Positions 8,973 to 18,342 of a stretch of 64,000 nucleotides of DNA are shown in pieces. A program made the translations under genes and the position numbers. Location of the stretch: NCBI GenBank assembly GCA_951812315.1, contig CATOSA010000011.1:29681-93680 (forward strand), read 5' to 3'. Source of the DNA: an uncultured Burkholderiales bacterium. GTDB lineage: Bacteria > Pseudomonadota > Gammaproteobacteria > Burkholderiales > Eutrophovitaceae. The notes beneath the pieces were generated by a model, which did not search any database, was not told the origin of the DNA, and saw only the letters and a program-made list of their open reading frames with translations. Position 1 is the first letter of the stretch, and each line of letters begins with the position of its first letter.

Positions 8973-9608
8973 CTATGAAGGCCACTTTGCCTGCAGATCG
9001 GCAACCTGATCGGAATCGAGAACGGTGATCTTGCTGCCGCGCAGAAGCAACACCAGCTTTGCCGTTTCTTCCAGTTCCTCGCTGGCGTAAACCGCCGACT
9101 GCAGATTCTTGCCGGCAACGATAGGTCCGTGATTGGCGAGCAGAATCGCATGATGTTTGCCCGCAACTTCACGCACTGCATTCGCCAGCGACATATCGCC
9201 CGGCGCGTAATACGGCAGCAACGCGAGCTTGCCGATTTTCATTACAAAGTAAGCAGTTATTGGCGGAATCGGTTCGTCCGGATCGATGTCCGCGAGTACC
9301 GATACCGCCACGCAATGGGTGGAATGCAAATGAACAATTGCCCCCGCATTCGGCCTCTCCGAGTACATGGACAAATGCAGAAAAGATTCCTTGGTGGGCT
9401 TGTCACCGGCCAGCGTTTTGCCATCTGCGTCGACCAGGGATATACGTGCCGGATCGAGTCGTCCGAGACAGGCATTGGTCGGCGTCATCAACCAGTTGCC
9501 ATCCTCGGTCCGTGCACTGATGTTGCCCGAGCTCCCGACTGTCAGACCTCGGTCAAACATTGATTTGCCGAGAACGCAAATCTCTTCACGAAGTTTCGTA
9601 TCGTTCAT
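8973..9608 (-). CDS. otnC: Class II aldolase/adducin family protein, probable 3-oxo-tetronate 4-phosphate decarboxylase
   Basis: A 211-residue zinc-dependent class II aldolase-fold enzyme. The ATG at 9608 (MNDTKLREE) follows AGGA; the longer open frame upstream lacks support. GSSGNIS, the zinc site HLHSTH and a third ligand region LANHGPIV are visible. It sits immediately downstream of an OtnK-type kinase. The known pair phosphorylates 3-oxo-tetronate and then decarboxylates it to dihydroxyacetone phosphate. The substrate stereoisomer (erythronate or threonate pathways) cannot be read; the partner dehydrogenase and isomerase genes are not in this window. Confidence 0.88.
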   Translation of the reverse strand: MNDTKLREEICVLGKSMFDRGLTVGSSGNISARTEDGNWLMTPTNACLGRLDPARISLVDADGKTLAGDKPTKESFLHLSMYSERPNAGAIVHLHSTHCVAVSVLADIDPDEPIPPITAYFVMKIGKLALLPYYAPGDMSLANAVREVAGKHHAILLANHGPIVAGKNLQSAVYASEELEETAKLVLLLRGSKITVLDSDQVADLQAKWPS

Positions 9609-9713
9609 CGATATGCATCCTGCGAGAAAAGAAAGACGTCTGATTGGTGCGGCATTTTCATGACCGCCAATATGCAGTGCCCGCACAACATCCCCTCCGG
9701 CGGTGCCAATGAG

Positions 9714-10985
9714 TCATGTATTGCCATCCACACTGAACGCCTTGACAAAGAAATCCGGCGTGCCGAAGTTGCCCGATTTCAGCGCCAGCGCGAGATTCGG
9801 CTCGCCTATAGAGAATGTCCATGGCACGCCAGGATCAATTTCACGGCCGATATTGAGTCCCTCTACCCCCAGTGAACTGACGACTGCACCGGCTGTTTCG
9901 CCACCGGCGACAATCAATCGGCGCACGCCGATGGTAACCAGCTCCTTGGCAACCTTGCCCAGCGTTTCTTCGACGAGCGCACCGGCATGCTCACGGCCAA
10001 GCTGTTCCTGCGCCGCCCCGACCTGATTGGCATCTGCTGTCGAATAAATCAGGATCGGTTTTTCCCCGAGCCGTGTTCTTGCCCAGTCCAGCGCTTCGCC
10101 AGCGACGTCACGGCCTTTCGCAATGGCGACCGGGTCAACCTGAAAAGCATCGTGATTCTGTCGCATGTAATCTACCTGCCCCTGGGTCGCAAGCGAGCAG
10201 CTTCCGGACAGCACTGCGGTCGATCCGGTGACGGCTGGCAGGGGTTGCATGTCCCCGATTTCCAGCCCTCCGCTACCTGCGAAGTTGGCCGGAAGGCCCA
10301 TTGCCATTCCGGAACCGCCGGTAATCAGCTTCAGGTCGGCACAGGCTTCACCCAGTGTAATCAGATGTTCGTCCGTTACCGAATCGAGAATGATGTGGCG
10401 AATACCCTGTTTTGACAAACGCTCGAAAGCCTCGCGTACCGCCGCAGCACCGCGTTCGATGGTGGCAAACTCAACCAGTCCGGATTTGAATCTGCTCTGG
10501 CGCTCAAGAACCCGTACCAGTGATGAATCAGTCATGGGCGTAAGAGGATGGTTGCGCATGCCCGAATCGGAAAGCAACTCGTCACCGACGAACAAATGTC
10601 CCTTGAAGACAGTGCGCTTGTTGGTTGGAAAAGCCGGGTTGAAAACGGTGAAGTCCGCACCGAGAACGTCAATCATTGCGTCCGCGACCGGCCCGATATT
10701 GCCCTTGTCGGTCGAGTCGAAAGTCGAACAGTACTTGAAGTAGTACTGACGGGCACCCTTCTCGCGCAACCAGTCGAGTGCTGCAAGCGACATCATGACC
10801 GCCTCTTCAGCGGCATTGCTGCGTGACTTGAGCGCAATGACAATTGCATCGCAATCGGGAACCACCAACTCGCGACGGGGAACGCCGAGAAGTTGAACGG
10901 TGCGCATTCCCGCCTTCACCAGTGTACTGGCAAGGTCAGTCGCGCCGGTGAAATCGTCAGCAACGCATCCAAGCAGAAGTGCCAT
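9714..10985 (-). CDS. otnK: Four-carbon acid sugar kinase, 3-oxo-tetronate kinase
   Basis: A 423-residue kinase of the former DUF1537 family. The N-terminal substrate domain begins LLGCVADDFTGATDLAS with a conserved D-D-F-T-G-A-T-D motif. KYCSTFDSTDKGNIGP is next, and the C-terminal nucleotide domain contains GGSGMAMGLP and VAGGETAGAVV. These enzymes phosphorylate 3-oxo-tetronate (from D-threonate, L-threonate or D-erythronate). It is the first gene of a two-gene unit with otnC, 105 bp apart. Confidence 0.94.
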   Translation of the reverse strand: MALLLGCVADDFTGATDLASTLVKAGMRTVQLLGVPRRELVVPDCDAIVIALKSRSNAAEEAVMMSLAALDWLREKGARQYYFKYCSTFDSTDKGNIGPVADAMIDVLGADFTVFNPAFPTNKRTVFKGHLFVGDELLSDSGMRNHPLTPMTDSSLVRVLERQSRFKSGLVEFATIERGAAAVREAFERLSKQGIRHIILDSVTDEHLITLGEACADLKLITGGSGMAMGLPANFAGSGGLEIGDMQPLPAVTGSTAVLSGSCSLATQGQVDYMRQNHDAFQVDPVAIAKGRDVAGEALDWARTRLGEKPILIYSTADANQVGAAQEQLGREHAGALVEETLGKVAKELVTIGVRRLIVAGGETAGAVVSSLGVEGLNIGREIDPGVPWTFSIGEPNLALALKSGNFGTPDFFVKAFSVDGNT

Positions 10986-11272
10986 GATCAGAACCCTTAT
11001 CGAACGCCGCCGCGCGGCATGCCGGCCAGCGACGGTGATCGCATCAAATTAACGAGACAAAGTTTACCCGGATCCAATCGATCGTCCGAGCCAAACCAAT
11101 TGTTGCGCACGGACCGCCACTTATACTTCATTCGAACGAGGCATGTCGCAACGGCTGCACCTTCGCAGGGGAAAATGTATTCACTTCAGTATTCTTGACG
11201 GAATAAGTTCATGGCGACATTCTCGTGACCGCGTGTCCAGGGAGGCCACGCGCAGCCGCCACTGCCGTTCAA

Positions 11273-11641
11273 TCACGCGGCGCTAACCCTGATTTCATCA
11301 CCGTCGCGAATTTTTGCAAGTTCGTGGGGGTCACCTTCAATCTCTCCGAGTACATTGACGTTGGTAACGAGCCTGCACTCGTCTTCACGCGATGCAGGAG
11401 TGCGCCCATACGGCAAAGCCAGCGAGTTGCCCTGCACCCAGAAACAAACCGTTCCCGGATCAACGACCTCGCGCGCCGTCGGTTCCAGGTTCGCCGAGAC
11501 CGGTGTCGAAAAATAGACCTCCTCGCCCCAGGTGCTCGCAGTCGAATCAATCGGTAGTGCTTCGATCAACGCTTGCGCCGTAGGCGTGTCCTCCAGGCGG
11601 GCGAAAATCTGCCCTTGTCCAAAATCGATGCAAATTCTCAT
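11273..11641 (-). CDS. Cyclophilin-like fold protein
   Basis: A 122-residue protein of the TM1367/DUF369 cyclophilin-like family. The ATG at 11641 gives MRICIDFGQGQ. Family-like segments are WGEEVYFSTPV, GTVCFWVQGNSLALPYG, TNVNVLGEIEGD and the C-terminal IRDGDEIRV. Biochemical function is unknown for the family. Its ATG overlaps the stop of the upstream glutathione transferase by four bases (ATGA, 11638-11641), suggesting translational coupling to that now broken gene. Confidence 0.82.
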   Translation of the reverse strand: MRICIDFGQGQIFARLEDTPTAQALIEALPIDSTASTWGEEVYFSTPVSANLEPTAREVVDPGTVCFWVQGNSLALPYGRTPASREDECRLVTNVNVLGEIEGDPHELAKIRDGDEIRVSAA

Positions 11642-12357
11642 TTCGATTTCCAGTGCGGCGGGTAGGTTCTTGAAAAGAACGGTAATGCTTCGACGCACTG
11701 CATCCACGCCGTCATCTTCGGCCCGATCAGCGATGCCATGTCAACGTCCGGATTGCGCAAATCCACGCGCCGCATGAGTGCGACCATCGGGTAGATTGTG
11801 AAATCTGCTGCCGACAGTTCGCCTGCGAAATAGTCTCCGGAAAACATCGTCTCGAACCTGGACAGTTCTGCAGCCACTGCTTTGCGGGCACTGTCTATCA
11901 ACTTGTCGTCCCAGTCTTCCTTTTGCGTACACAGGACTTGTGCAAGGATCTTGCGATTTGCCTGATCAAGATACATATCTGCCTCGTTGATGAGGCGGCG
12001 AATGTACGCCCTGCTCTTCGCATTTCCCGGGAACAGCGGTGCACCTGTTCCACGAGCAGGGCCGCCCGGCGTGTATTCGCCCTGCTCTTCGCATTTCCCG
12101 GGAACAGCGGTGCACCGCTGTCCGGATACGCTTCGTCAAGACACTCCAGGATGGTTGGCGACTCGTACAGACAGTACCCCGTCGTCCTCAATTGCCGGAA
12201 CTTTGCCGCGCGCACTCACTCGCAAATATTCGTGTGTCTTTAGATCTCCTTCTGAAAAAGACATCAACTTCAGCTCGTACGGCAGCGACTTGTGTTCGAG
12301 GGCAAGCCAGGCCCGCCATGCATATGGCGAACCTGACGCGTAATAGAAAGTGATCAA
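11638..12357 (-). pseudogene. Glutathione S-transferase, disrupted by two insertions
   Basis: The N-terminal thioredoxin-fold part (ITFYYASGSPYAWRAWLALEHK, then GKVPAIEDDG) starts at a TTG at 12357 with GGAG six bases upstream. The C-terminal helical domain (AGELSAADFTIYPMVALMRR) ends at 11638. Between them a CTGT duplication (plus strand ACAGACAG, 12167-12174) shifts the frame before LYESPTILECLDEAYP. A 71-bp insertion at about 12046-12116 shifts it back (4 + 71 = 75). In the original frame a stop appears at 12136, so no full-length protein is made. Removing both insertions restores SGAPLFPGNAKSRAYIRRL and an ordinary GST of about 215 residues. Confidence 0.85.
12007..12116. repeat. 39-bp direct repeat with a partly inverted 32-bp linker, inside gst
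   Basis: Bases 12007-12045 and 12078-12116 are identical. The 32-bp linker (12046-12077) resembles the reverse complement of the repeat with an internal deletion, and the repeat ends in the palindrome GGTGCACC. This looks like a template-switch duplication at a quasi-palindrome. Confidence 0.75.
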
Positions 12358-12486
12358 TGCCTTCTCCCGGAATACCTGTTGTTCGTGCACCGGTTGTTTG
12401 TGCGCCGGCGCGCGCGTATTTAGTGTCCTAACGGTTTTTCAAATTCTACCGGAGAAGCCCTGAGACCAAGGGTATGATTTCACAAT

Positions 12487-12542
12487 GCGTGACCCGCATT
12501 GGAACTAACAATTGCGCGTGACCTTCATTGGAACCAACAATT
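12487..12542. repeat. Two near-identical 27-bp direct repeats, period 29
   Basis: 12487-12513 and 12516-12542 share GCGTGACC..CATTGGAAC.AACAATT with three differences. The start of a third copy follows (GCGTGTGACCT). They lie upstream of the DUF2946 gene at 12667, in the divergent region with gst, and could be operator repeats or simple duplications. Confidence 0.7.
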
Positions 12543-12666
12543 GCGTGTGACCTGGCTTGATCTGAATGCACATTCGCCCCTGCGACGAGAAACTGCATTC
12601 GCAACTGATCATTGCCTGAAAGTCCGAAGCGCAGGCGCCGGTCGGCACGACCATCAGGGACAGTAA

Positions 12667-13266
12667 ATGGATCAATCAGTACTGAACGCGTTAAAAAAAT
12701 GGCCCAACGTTCCGGACGTTTTCGGTTGGTTGAGCCTGGACCTGCGCGAAAACTGGTTGATCAAGGATAGTGTGATCGAGAATCCGGGCATCAGCGAGTT
12801 CATCGGACGTAACTATGCAGTGGATGAACACGGACGCTGGTTCTTTCAGAACGGCCCGCAACGTGTATTCGTATCTCTTGCCTATGCGCCGTTCGTGCTT
12901 CGGACGTCAGGCGCTAGCGATCCGTATCTAGTCACCCACACTGGCTTGCGACTGGAGCGAATCAGCGGCGCATGGATCGACGAAGCCGGAACTTTGGTTG
13001 TGCGCTGGCCGTCAGGACTGGGTTCGGTATGTGATCGCGATCTGGCCGAGGTCGCTGACTGGTTTACAAATGCCGATGGTACGCCTGTCGCCGACGAGAC
13101 CCTGATCAAGCGCATCGAGTCGCCGGCAAAGCACGGCAGCGCCGGATTCTGGCTCGACTACCGAAACGAGAAACTTCCGGTCGGGCGCGTCCTTTCCAGG
13201 CTCTTGCCCCAGAAATTCGCCTTCGATCGATCACCCCAACCTGCCCCGGGCCAACCGGATTGCTAG
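12667..13266 (+). CDS. DUF2946 family protein
   Basis: A 199-residue protein of a family common in Burkholderiales. The N-terminus (LNALKKWPNVPDVFGWLSLD), FIGRNYAVDEHGRWFFQNGPQRVFV and the C-terminal GFWLDYRN match my memory of this family; its function is unknown. No signal peptide or membrane segment is seen. The ATG is preceded by CAGGGACAGTAA, a weak ribosome-binding site. Confidence 0.8.
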   Translation: MDQSVLNALKKWPNVPDVFGWLSLDLRENWLIKDSVIENPGISEFIGRNYAVDEHGRWFFQNGPQRVFVSLAYAPFVLRTSGASDPYLVTHTGLRLERISGAWIDEAGTLVVRWPSGLGSVCDRDLAEVADWFTNADGTPVADETLIKRIESPAKHGSAGFWLDYRNEKLPVGRVLSRLLPQKFAFDRSPQPAPGQPDC

Positions 13267-13282
13267 TGTAGTGCTTCACTAG

Positions 13283-13495
13283 TCACCGCATGCGCTTGCG
13301 ACTGAAGTCCTCTTCGACCCTGTCCTGGTAGTAGCTGACGATAGAAGGTGCCGCCATCATTCTGCGGTGCACCTCTTGCGACACGCCTGTGTATTGGTAC
13401 ACAGTTCCGTCGCTGTGCTCAACCTCCAGAATTCGCGCCCGCTCATCGTAGCCGACTGAACGAATTTTGCTCGAGTTGACTCTCCGACGCTCCAT
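13283..13495 (-). CDS. KTSC domain protein
   Basis: A 70-residue protein consisting of a single KTSC-like domain: SSKIRSVGYDERARILEVEH, then GTVYQYTGVSQEVHRRMM and a terminal SYYQDRVEEDF. The function of the domain is unknown, and family members often stand alone. Convergent with the DUF2946 gene. The ATG is preceded by GGAGGATCAG, a good ribosome-binding site. Confidence 0.85.
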   Translation of the reverse strand: MERRRVNSSKIRSVGYDERARILEVEHSDGTVYQYTGVSQEVHRRMMAAPSIVSYYQDRVEEDFSRKRMR

Positions 13496-13844
13496 CTGAT
13501 CCTCCCGGCTTTACTGTCCTTCCATTCTATCGTGCTCCTTTCCCAGTCTCACGACGTCCCCTGGTTTGCGATGTGGAGCCGACAGTCCATCACTGTGTAA
13601 TGTCGAGTTGAAATTAGCGGGGCTGAGGAAATGGAGTTCGGGAAAACAGAGTCCGGGAAAACACAGTCAAGGAAACATCTCCATATAACCAGTGAGACGG
13701 TTCGGGCACAGCGTAAACCAGCCGAATGTAAGCAAATCAGGAAATTTGTAGGGAGCACCCTATCGTCATCGTTGTAATGCGAACCAACAAGATGATGTCG
13801 TAATCTTGCGCCGCGCACCGCATCACAACTTTTGCGCGACACGC
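13496..13844. other. 349-bp intergenic region
   Basis: It contains a three-copy 15-bp tandem repeat (13634-13678). No gene with a recognisable product is seen; the minus-strand open frame at 13549-14007 overlaps the DUF302 gene in another frame. Confidence 0.5.
13634..13678. repeat. Three tandem 15-bp units
   Basis: Units GAGTTCGGGAAAACA (13634-13648), GAGTCCGGGAAAACA (13649-13663) and the more diverged CAGTCAAGGAAACAT (13664-13678) lie in intergenic DNA. Confidence 0.8.
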
Positions 13845-14312
13845 TTACATCGAAGCTTCTTCGACGATCGCCTCGAGCAGCGATTCCACCCGCTCCAATG
13901 CCGGTTTCTGAGCCGGTGAGACGGCGTCCGTGACCATGCGGCGGTAGGCTACATATGTTGTAAGAGAATCTCCGGGCAACGTGTACACGGCGATTCCGTA
14001 AGGACAAAAGGCAAGTAATTGCGGATCAGCCTGCACCATGCGTCGCGACACTAGGGCGCTGCAAAATTCAAGCACCTGGACATTGCCAAATATTTGCCGG
14101 GTCTCACCGAGGTCTTTTCCGGTCCGGGCGAGCATTTCCCCGACGTTTGCCGTGTGGTCGACTACAAGGCCCTGGCTTTCTACCGCAAACGCGACACGAT
14201 CGCGAATTTCAGCGAAGTCGCCCTCGATCGCTCGTACAACGACAGCGCCATCCGCCGCAGCGTTCACAACAATCATTACGTATAGGGCAATTGAGACGAG
14301 TATCTTCAACAT
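13845..14312 (-). CDS. Secreted DUF302 domain protein
   Basis: A 155-residue protein. Residues 1-20 form a signal peptide (LKILVSIALYVMIVVNAAA). The mature part has a DUF302-like pattern: FAEIRDRVAFAVESQGLVV, then VQVLEFCSALVSRRMVQADPQLLAFCPYGIAVY. DUF302 proteins are periplasmic or membrane-associated and of uncertain role. Two Cys residues in the core are conserved-looking. No operon partner is evident. Confidence 0.8.
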   Translation of the reverse strand: MLKILVSIALYVMIVVNAAADGAVVVRAIEGDFAEIRDRVAFAVESQGLVVDHTANVGEMLARTGKDLGETRQIFGNVQVLEFCSALVSRRMVQADPQLLAFCPYGIAVYTLPGDSLTTYVAYRRMVTDAVSPAQKPALERVESLLEAIVEEASM

Positions 14313-14907
14313 TTGTTATCAGACAAAGAGATTCTCCGGACCAGCGCTTGCGCTATTAGTGATTCTGTCCTTCATTCGATGTTCGGGCCGTTAGCACACT
14401 CCGAGCTGAAAAGGACAATACCCGAAAAGATTGCGCCACTAACAAGACCAGAATGATGAGTAGCCGACGGGCTTTGGACCAGACATGTTTTCAAAGAACG
14501 TACGGTACCAATTCAAGATGATAATACACGATGGTACTAAAAAAGCGATGGCAGTAAAGAAGCTGAGAAGTTGTGCACAGCGGATTTAATGCTGGCCTCA
14601 CACCTCACGACGCAACAATACCAAACCTTGCTTGCGAGCAGTGCGCGGCTCACGCCTGAAAGCAGTGGAAGAGATTCTGGTTTTGCCCTAATCAATGACG
14701 GGTATCACGCGGACGCGAGTTCTACCCCTGAGGTGTGGATCTGCAGGTACAGATCTGAGTGCTGTTGATCCGATCTTTTGACCGGAAGCTTACGCTTGCA
14801 GCCAAACTTCAATCGAGTCATGGACGGACTCCAAATGAGTCATGCTCGCGGTTCAGTTGCTGGTATCCATCACGGATGCAGGCTGCCCGCGAGCACCTCA
14901 TAAACGC
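14313..14907. other. 595-bp region without a supported gene
   Basis: It lies between the DUF302 gene start and the 3' end of the H1-like gene. A plus-strand open frame at 14571-14768 (65 codons) has no recognisable features. A 6-bp stem (GATCTG ... CAGATC, 14738-14755) is the only local structure noted. A short plus-strand reading at about 14544 begins MAVKK, echoing the start of the H1-like protein, but stops after 13 codons. Confidence 0.5.
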
Positions 14908-15351
14908 CTAGTTCGGCCGATTTCCTGCCACCGGGAACGGCCAGGCCGCGGGTGCGGACACTGGTCTTGGCGCTGCTGTCGAGGCCGATGAGGCCTTGCG
15001 ACGAGCCGGCTTCTTTCTGGCCACTTTCTTCGCCGGTTTCTTCTTGGCTACCTTCTTCTTGGCTACCTTCTTCTTGGCTACCTTCTTCTTGGCTACCTTC
15101 TTCTTGGCTACCTTCTTCTTGGCTACCTTCTTCTTGGCTACCTTCTTCTTGGCTACCTTCTTCTTGGCTACCTTCTTCTTGGCTACCTTCTTCTTGGCTA
15201 CCTTCTTCTTGGCTACCTTCTTCTTGGCTACCTTCTTCTTGGCTACCTTCTTCTTGGCTACCTTCTTCTTGGCTACCTTCTTCGCCGGCTTCCTGGCTTT
15301 GCTAGCCTTCTTAGCCGGCTTTCTCTTTGCAGTTTTCTTCTTAACTGCCAT
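14908..15351 (-). CDS. Histone H1-like lysine/alanine-rich DNA-binding protein
   Basis: A 147-residue, extremely basic protein: [19 protein letters not shown], then sixteen consecutive VAKKK pentapeptides, then [15 protein letters not shown] and a neutral Ala/Pro-rich tail. The pentapeptides are coded by 15-bp units with no synonymous variation visible. Such H1-like/AlgP-like proteins bind DNA non-specifically and compact the nucleoid. In Burkholderia and relatives a histone-like gene commonly follows nrdB, as here. The length of the repeat is likely to vary between strains. The ATG is preceded by AGGAGGTA, a strong ribosome-binding site. Confidence 0.93.
   Translation of the reverse strand: MAVKKKTAKRKPAKKASKARKPAKKVAKKKVAKKKVAKKKVAKKKVAKKKVAKKKVAKKKVAKKKVAKKKVAKKKVAKKKVAKKKVAKKKVAKKKVAKKKVAKKKPAKKVARKKPARRKASSASTAAPRPVSAPAAWPFPVAGNRPN
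15046..15279 (-). repeat. Array of sixteen identical 15-bp units coding VAKKK
   Basis: On the plus strand GGCTACCTTCTTCTT recurs at exact 15-bp steps, with GGCTACC at 15046, 15061 and so on up to 15271. Every unit uses the same codons, indicating very recent expansion or homogenisation by slippage. Confidence 0.95.
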
Positions 15352-15855
15352 GGGTGATACCTCCTTCAGTGATTAAAAATACACGGTGATCAGACGAAGG
15401 AATCGCCCAGCCACCGACTGACGACCCATGCAGACCTTGCAGTAGCCAGGCCCACATGCGACGAACAGTTCGAGAAACCACGGGAAACAGGAAATCTGCC
15501 CCGCGGAAAATGGAAAACAAATAGAGGACACGCCGGCCCCTGAAGAAGGGGTCGGCTAGACCGGTAGAACACCGGAACAACTGACAGAACCCTGACCGAA
15601 GGCTGAGCTTCATTAACCCCAGCCGCTCGCGCCGTTAAAAACCTTCTCGGCGCGGGTATTGATACAAATGATCGCTTCTCGTCTTTTACCCATCAAGCCC
15701 CAAAATGCACCACTCAGAAAACGGTGCGTGTTGCAAACTCAATAACTCTATTGCCGACTCACATTCCAATGTCTCGAGACCGACAATGGCATTGACCTAA
15801 GCAATATCCTTTCCAGCAATTTGCACTGATTCCGGTGCTGAATGCCAGCGTTCTA
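15352..15855. other. 504-bp intergenic region between nrdB and the H1-like gene
   Basis: No supported gene. An imperfect hairpin at 15532-15556 (GCCGGCCCCT / AGGGGTCGGC, one mismatch) may end nrdB transcription or be a leader structure of the H1-like gene. The open frame at 15341-15613 is unconvincing. Confidence 0.5.
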
Positions 15856-16974
15856 TCAATCCCAATTGAGTGCTCCGCCAGTCTGATATTCCGTCACCCG
15901 TGTTTCAAAAAAATTCTTCTCTTTCTTAAGATCAATCATCTCAGACATCCACGGAAATGGATTGGTCGCGCCTTCATAAAGCGCATCAAGTCCGATTTGT
16001 TGACAACGACGATTTGCAACAAATCGCAAATATTCCTTGAACATTGGTGCATTCAATCCGAGCACACCTCTAGGCATCGTGTCTTCAGCGTAACGATATT
16101 CCAGTTCTACACCCTTGCTCATCAAGCCGCGAATTTCTTCGCAAAAACTCTGTGTCCACAGATGTGGATTTTCCAGCTTGATTTGGTTGATCAAATCAAT
16201 TCCAAAATTGCAGTGCATCGATTCATCTCGCAGAATGTATTGATATTGTTCTGCCGCTCCGGTCATTTTGTTCTGCCGACCGAGTACTAAGATTTGTGCA
16301 AAACCGACGTAAAAAAACAGTCCTTCCATAATGCACGCGAATACAATCAGACCCTTTAAGAGTTTTTGATCTGTTTCCGGCGTACCGGTTTGAAATGACG
16401 GATCGGTAAGTGTTTCGATAAAGGGAAGAAGAAAATCGTTCTTGTCACGAATGCTTGCGATTTCATGATAAGCATTGAAAATCTCACCTTCATCAAGACC
16501 AAGACTTTCAACGATGTACTGATACGCGTGTGTGTGAATGGCTTCTTCAAACGCTTGGCGTAACAGGTATTGTCTACATTCGGGTGCGGTAATGTGTCGA
16601 TACGTTCCCAACACGATGTTGTTTGCCGCCAATGAGTCGGCCGTTACGAAAAATCCAAGATTGCGTTTGACGATAAGACGTTCATCTTCGGATAGCGCGG
16701 TCGGGTCTTTCCATGTAGCAATGTCCTTGCTCATGTTGATTTCTTGAGGCATCCAGTGATTTGCGCAACCTGCAAGATATTTGTCCCACGCCCATTTGTA
16801 TTTGAAGGGAACAAGTTGATTAACGTCGGCCTTGCCATTAATCACGAATTTGTCCTCAATCCGTACACGGCGGCCGACAGGCTCGCTTGCGCCGGAGATA
16901 GCAGGTTGAGTGCGCGGATGAACCGCATTGGAGCCGGCCGTACCGGTCATATTCGAATCTTCAAACTGCAGCAT
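15856..16974 (-). CDS. nrdB: Ribonucleoside-diphosphate reductase class Ia, beta subunit
   Basis: A 372-residue R2 subunit that houses the di-iron/tyrosyl radical used by NrdA to make deoxyribonucleotides. Ligand and radical residues are visible: Asp113 (TADSLAANN), Glu144 and His147 with the radical Tyr151 in [11 protein letters not shown], Glu in IMEGLFFY, and [17 protein letters not shown]. The C-terminus ends GALNWD. The usual beta-proteobacterial order is nrdA directly followed by nrdB. Here 4.8 kb of foreign-looking genes separates them, so nrdB now depends on read-through or a promoter in 16975-17175. Confidence 0.97.
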   Translation of the reverse strand: MLQFEDSNMTGTAGSNAVHPRTQPAISGASEPVGRRVRIEDKFVINGKADVNQLVPFKYKWAWDKYLAGCANHWMPQEINMSKDIATWKDPTALSEDERLIVKRNLGFFVTADSLAANNIVLGTYRHITAPECRQYLLRQAFEEAIHTHAYQYIVESLGLDEGEIFNAYHEIASIRDKNDFLLPFIETLTDPSFQTGTPETDQKLLKGLIVFACIMEGLFFYVGFAQILVLGRQNKMTGAAEQYQYILRDESMHCNFGIDLINQIKLENPHLWTQSFCEEIRGLMSKGVELEYRYAEDTMPRGVLGLNAPMFKEYLRFVANRRCQQIGLDALYEGATNPFPWMSEMIDLKKEKNFFETRVTEYQTGGALNWD

Positions 16975-17175
16975 TGATCAATTGCCTTTCCAACTGTTGT
17001 GCCTGCATGTGCAAGCAGTGTTTACCTAAGTGGCCCTCTGAAACATCTACACAAAAAGGGCAGGGTTCGACCCACATATCGCTACCAGTAATTCTCCTTG
17101 CTACAAGCTTTTCACCATCAACCAGCTGACGAAATGAAATGCGCTGTGTTGTGATGACCCTTTCGACGCTGCTAA

Positions 17176-18342
17176 CTATTCCTCTAGGTGCTTTAGGAGG
17201 TACTTGCCAAAATACTTTGCCAGCTTTGGTGGAACAGCATTCCCTATTAACCGAGTTGCAAATTCCACCTGTTCTTCCGGATGGAACACATAGCTCTGCG
17301 GGAAAGTCTGTAAGAGCGCGGCTTCTCTAGGCGTAATCGCTCGATTCTGTTTCATGTCAAAGTGACCGAACCGACCATTTGATATTGACATCGCCCTTGT
17401 CGTGATTGTAGGCGCCAAAGCGTCCCCGCTAATGCGGGTGTACGTATCCGAGAACCCTATACGCCCGGCTCCCCGTGCCTCAAGCCGACGATGGCAGCCT
17501 AAGCTCAGATCCCCGTAGGGCGTATCCATCAAGTACGCATTTGAGGCTCCTGGTGGTGCGCACGAGATTCGCTTTAGGTTCAATATGCCCAACGACCTTG
17601 CTCGGTGATTGGGGATAGTCGGGTGCGCTTCTCCCGCAGCGATTGGCGGCAGATGTCCAATCACCTCTCTCACAGACTTCGGTTGACGGATCTTCCGATC
17701 TTCAGTGGGTACCTCAAAGTCAAAATCATACCGTAGGCTATCAAAGGCGATACCAATTGTCCTCCTTCGGCTCTGCGGAACTCCAAATCTTGAAGCGTTT
17801 ACAGTCGTAACGTTGAATCGGTATTTCTGTCTCGACAGGCGGCGTTTGTACGCCGCCAATACGGAGTTGGTTCCACCCGCTAGGCCTTCGACGTTCTCGC
17901 AGATAACCGCATTTGGACGAAACCTCGCGACTAGTGAAGCGGTAGTCAGCAGCAGATTCTTATCATTCTCCCTTTTGAATTGACGGCCCGTCGACATTTC
18001 AATTCGGGTAATTTTTGTAAACGGCTGGCATGGTGCGCAAATTGCAAAAATTAGGTTCAGCTTGCGATATCCAGATTTGCGCTTGTATTCACGTATCAGC
18101 CGTTCAATGTCCTCGGCGATTTCCAACTGCTGACCACCTGGATAGACGGCACTCTTTGGGAAGACGTCCTTGCAGATGTAGACCGGGGCTGATCCGTGAG
18201 AATTTCTATTCTGCGTGTAGGTCTTTGCGCAACGTGGTTCGTGGTCGATGCCCGCAAGGACATGAATGCCGGCCTTAATGAGACCATGCGTCATTCCGCC
18301 AGCTCCACAGAAAAAATCAATTGCTACCGTTCTTGTCATCAT
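17176..18342 (-). CDS. DNA (cytosine-5) methyltransferase
   Basis: A 388-residue C5-MTase that methylates cytosine within a specific DNA site using S-adenosylmethionine. All main motifs are present: I DFFCGAGGMTHG (9-20), IV with the catalytic Cys in CAPCQPFT (Cys105), VI ENVEG (149-153), VIII QSRRRTIG, and X GNAVPP (about 367-372). The variable region between VIII and IX is short, so one target domain. It is complete and looks functional. Co-directional with the GHKL ATPase gene 293 bp upstream. A C5-MTase with a vsr remnant in the same island fits a restriction-modification type locus, though no nuclease gene is recognised. Confidence 0.94.
   Translation of the reverse strand: MMTRTVAIDFFCGAGGMTHGLIKAGIHVLAGIDHEPRCAKTYTQNRNSHGSAPVYICKDVFPKSAVYPGGQQLEIAEDIERLIREYKRKSGYRKLNLIFAICAPCQPFTKITRIEMSTGRQFKRENDKNLLLTTASLVARFRPNAVICENVEGLAGGTNSVLAAYKRRLSRQKYRFNVTTVNASRFGVPQSRRRTIGIAFDSLRYDFDFEVPTEDRKIRQPKSVREVIGHLPPIAAGEAHPTIPNHRARSLGILNLKRISCAPPGASNAYLMDTPYGDLSLGCHRRLEARGAGRIGFSDTYTRISGDALAPTITTRAMSISNGRFGHFDMKQNRAITPREAALLQTFPQSYVFHPEEQVEFATRLIGNAVPPKLAKYFGKYLLKHLEE

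Noticed and set aside
14571..14768. 65-codon plus-strand open frame in the gap before the H1-like gene
   Set aside because: No ribosome-binding site, domain or composition support.
15046..15279. CRISPR-like array
   Set aside because: Direct repeats are contiguous 15-bp coding units with no spacers; they encode the VAKKK repeats.
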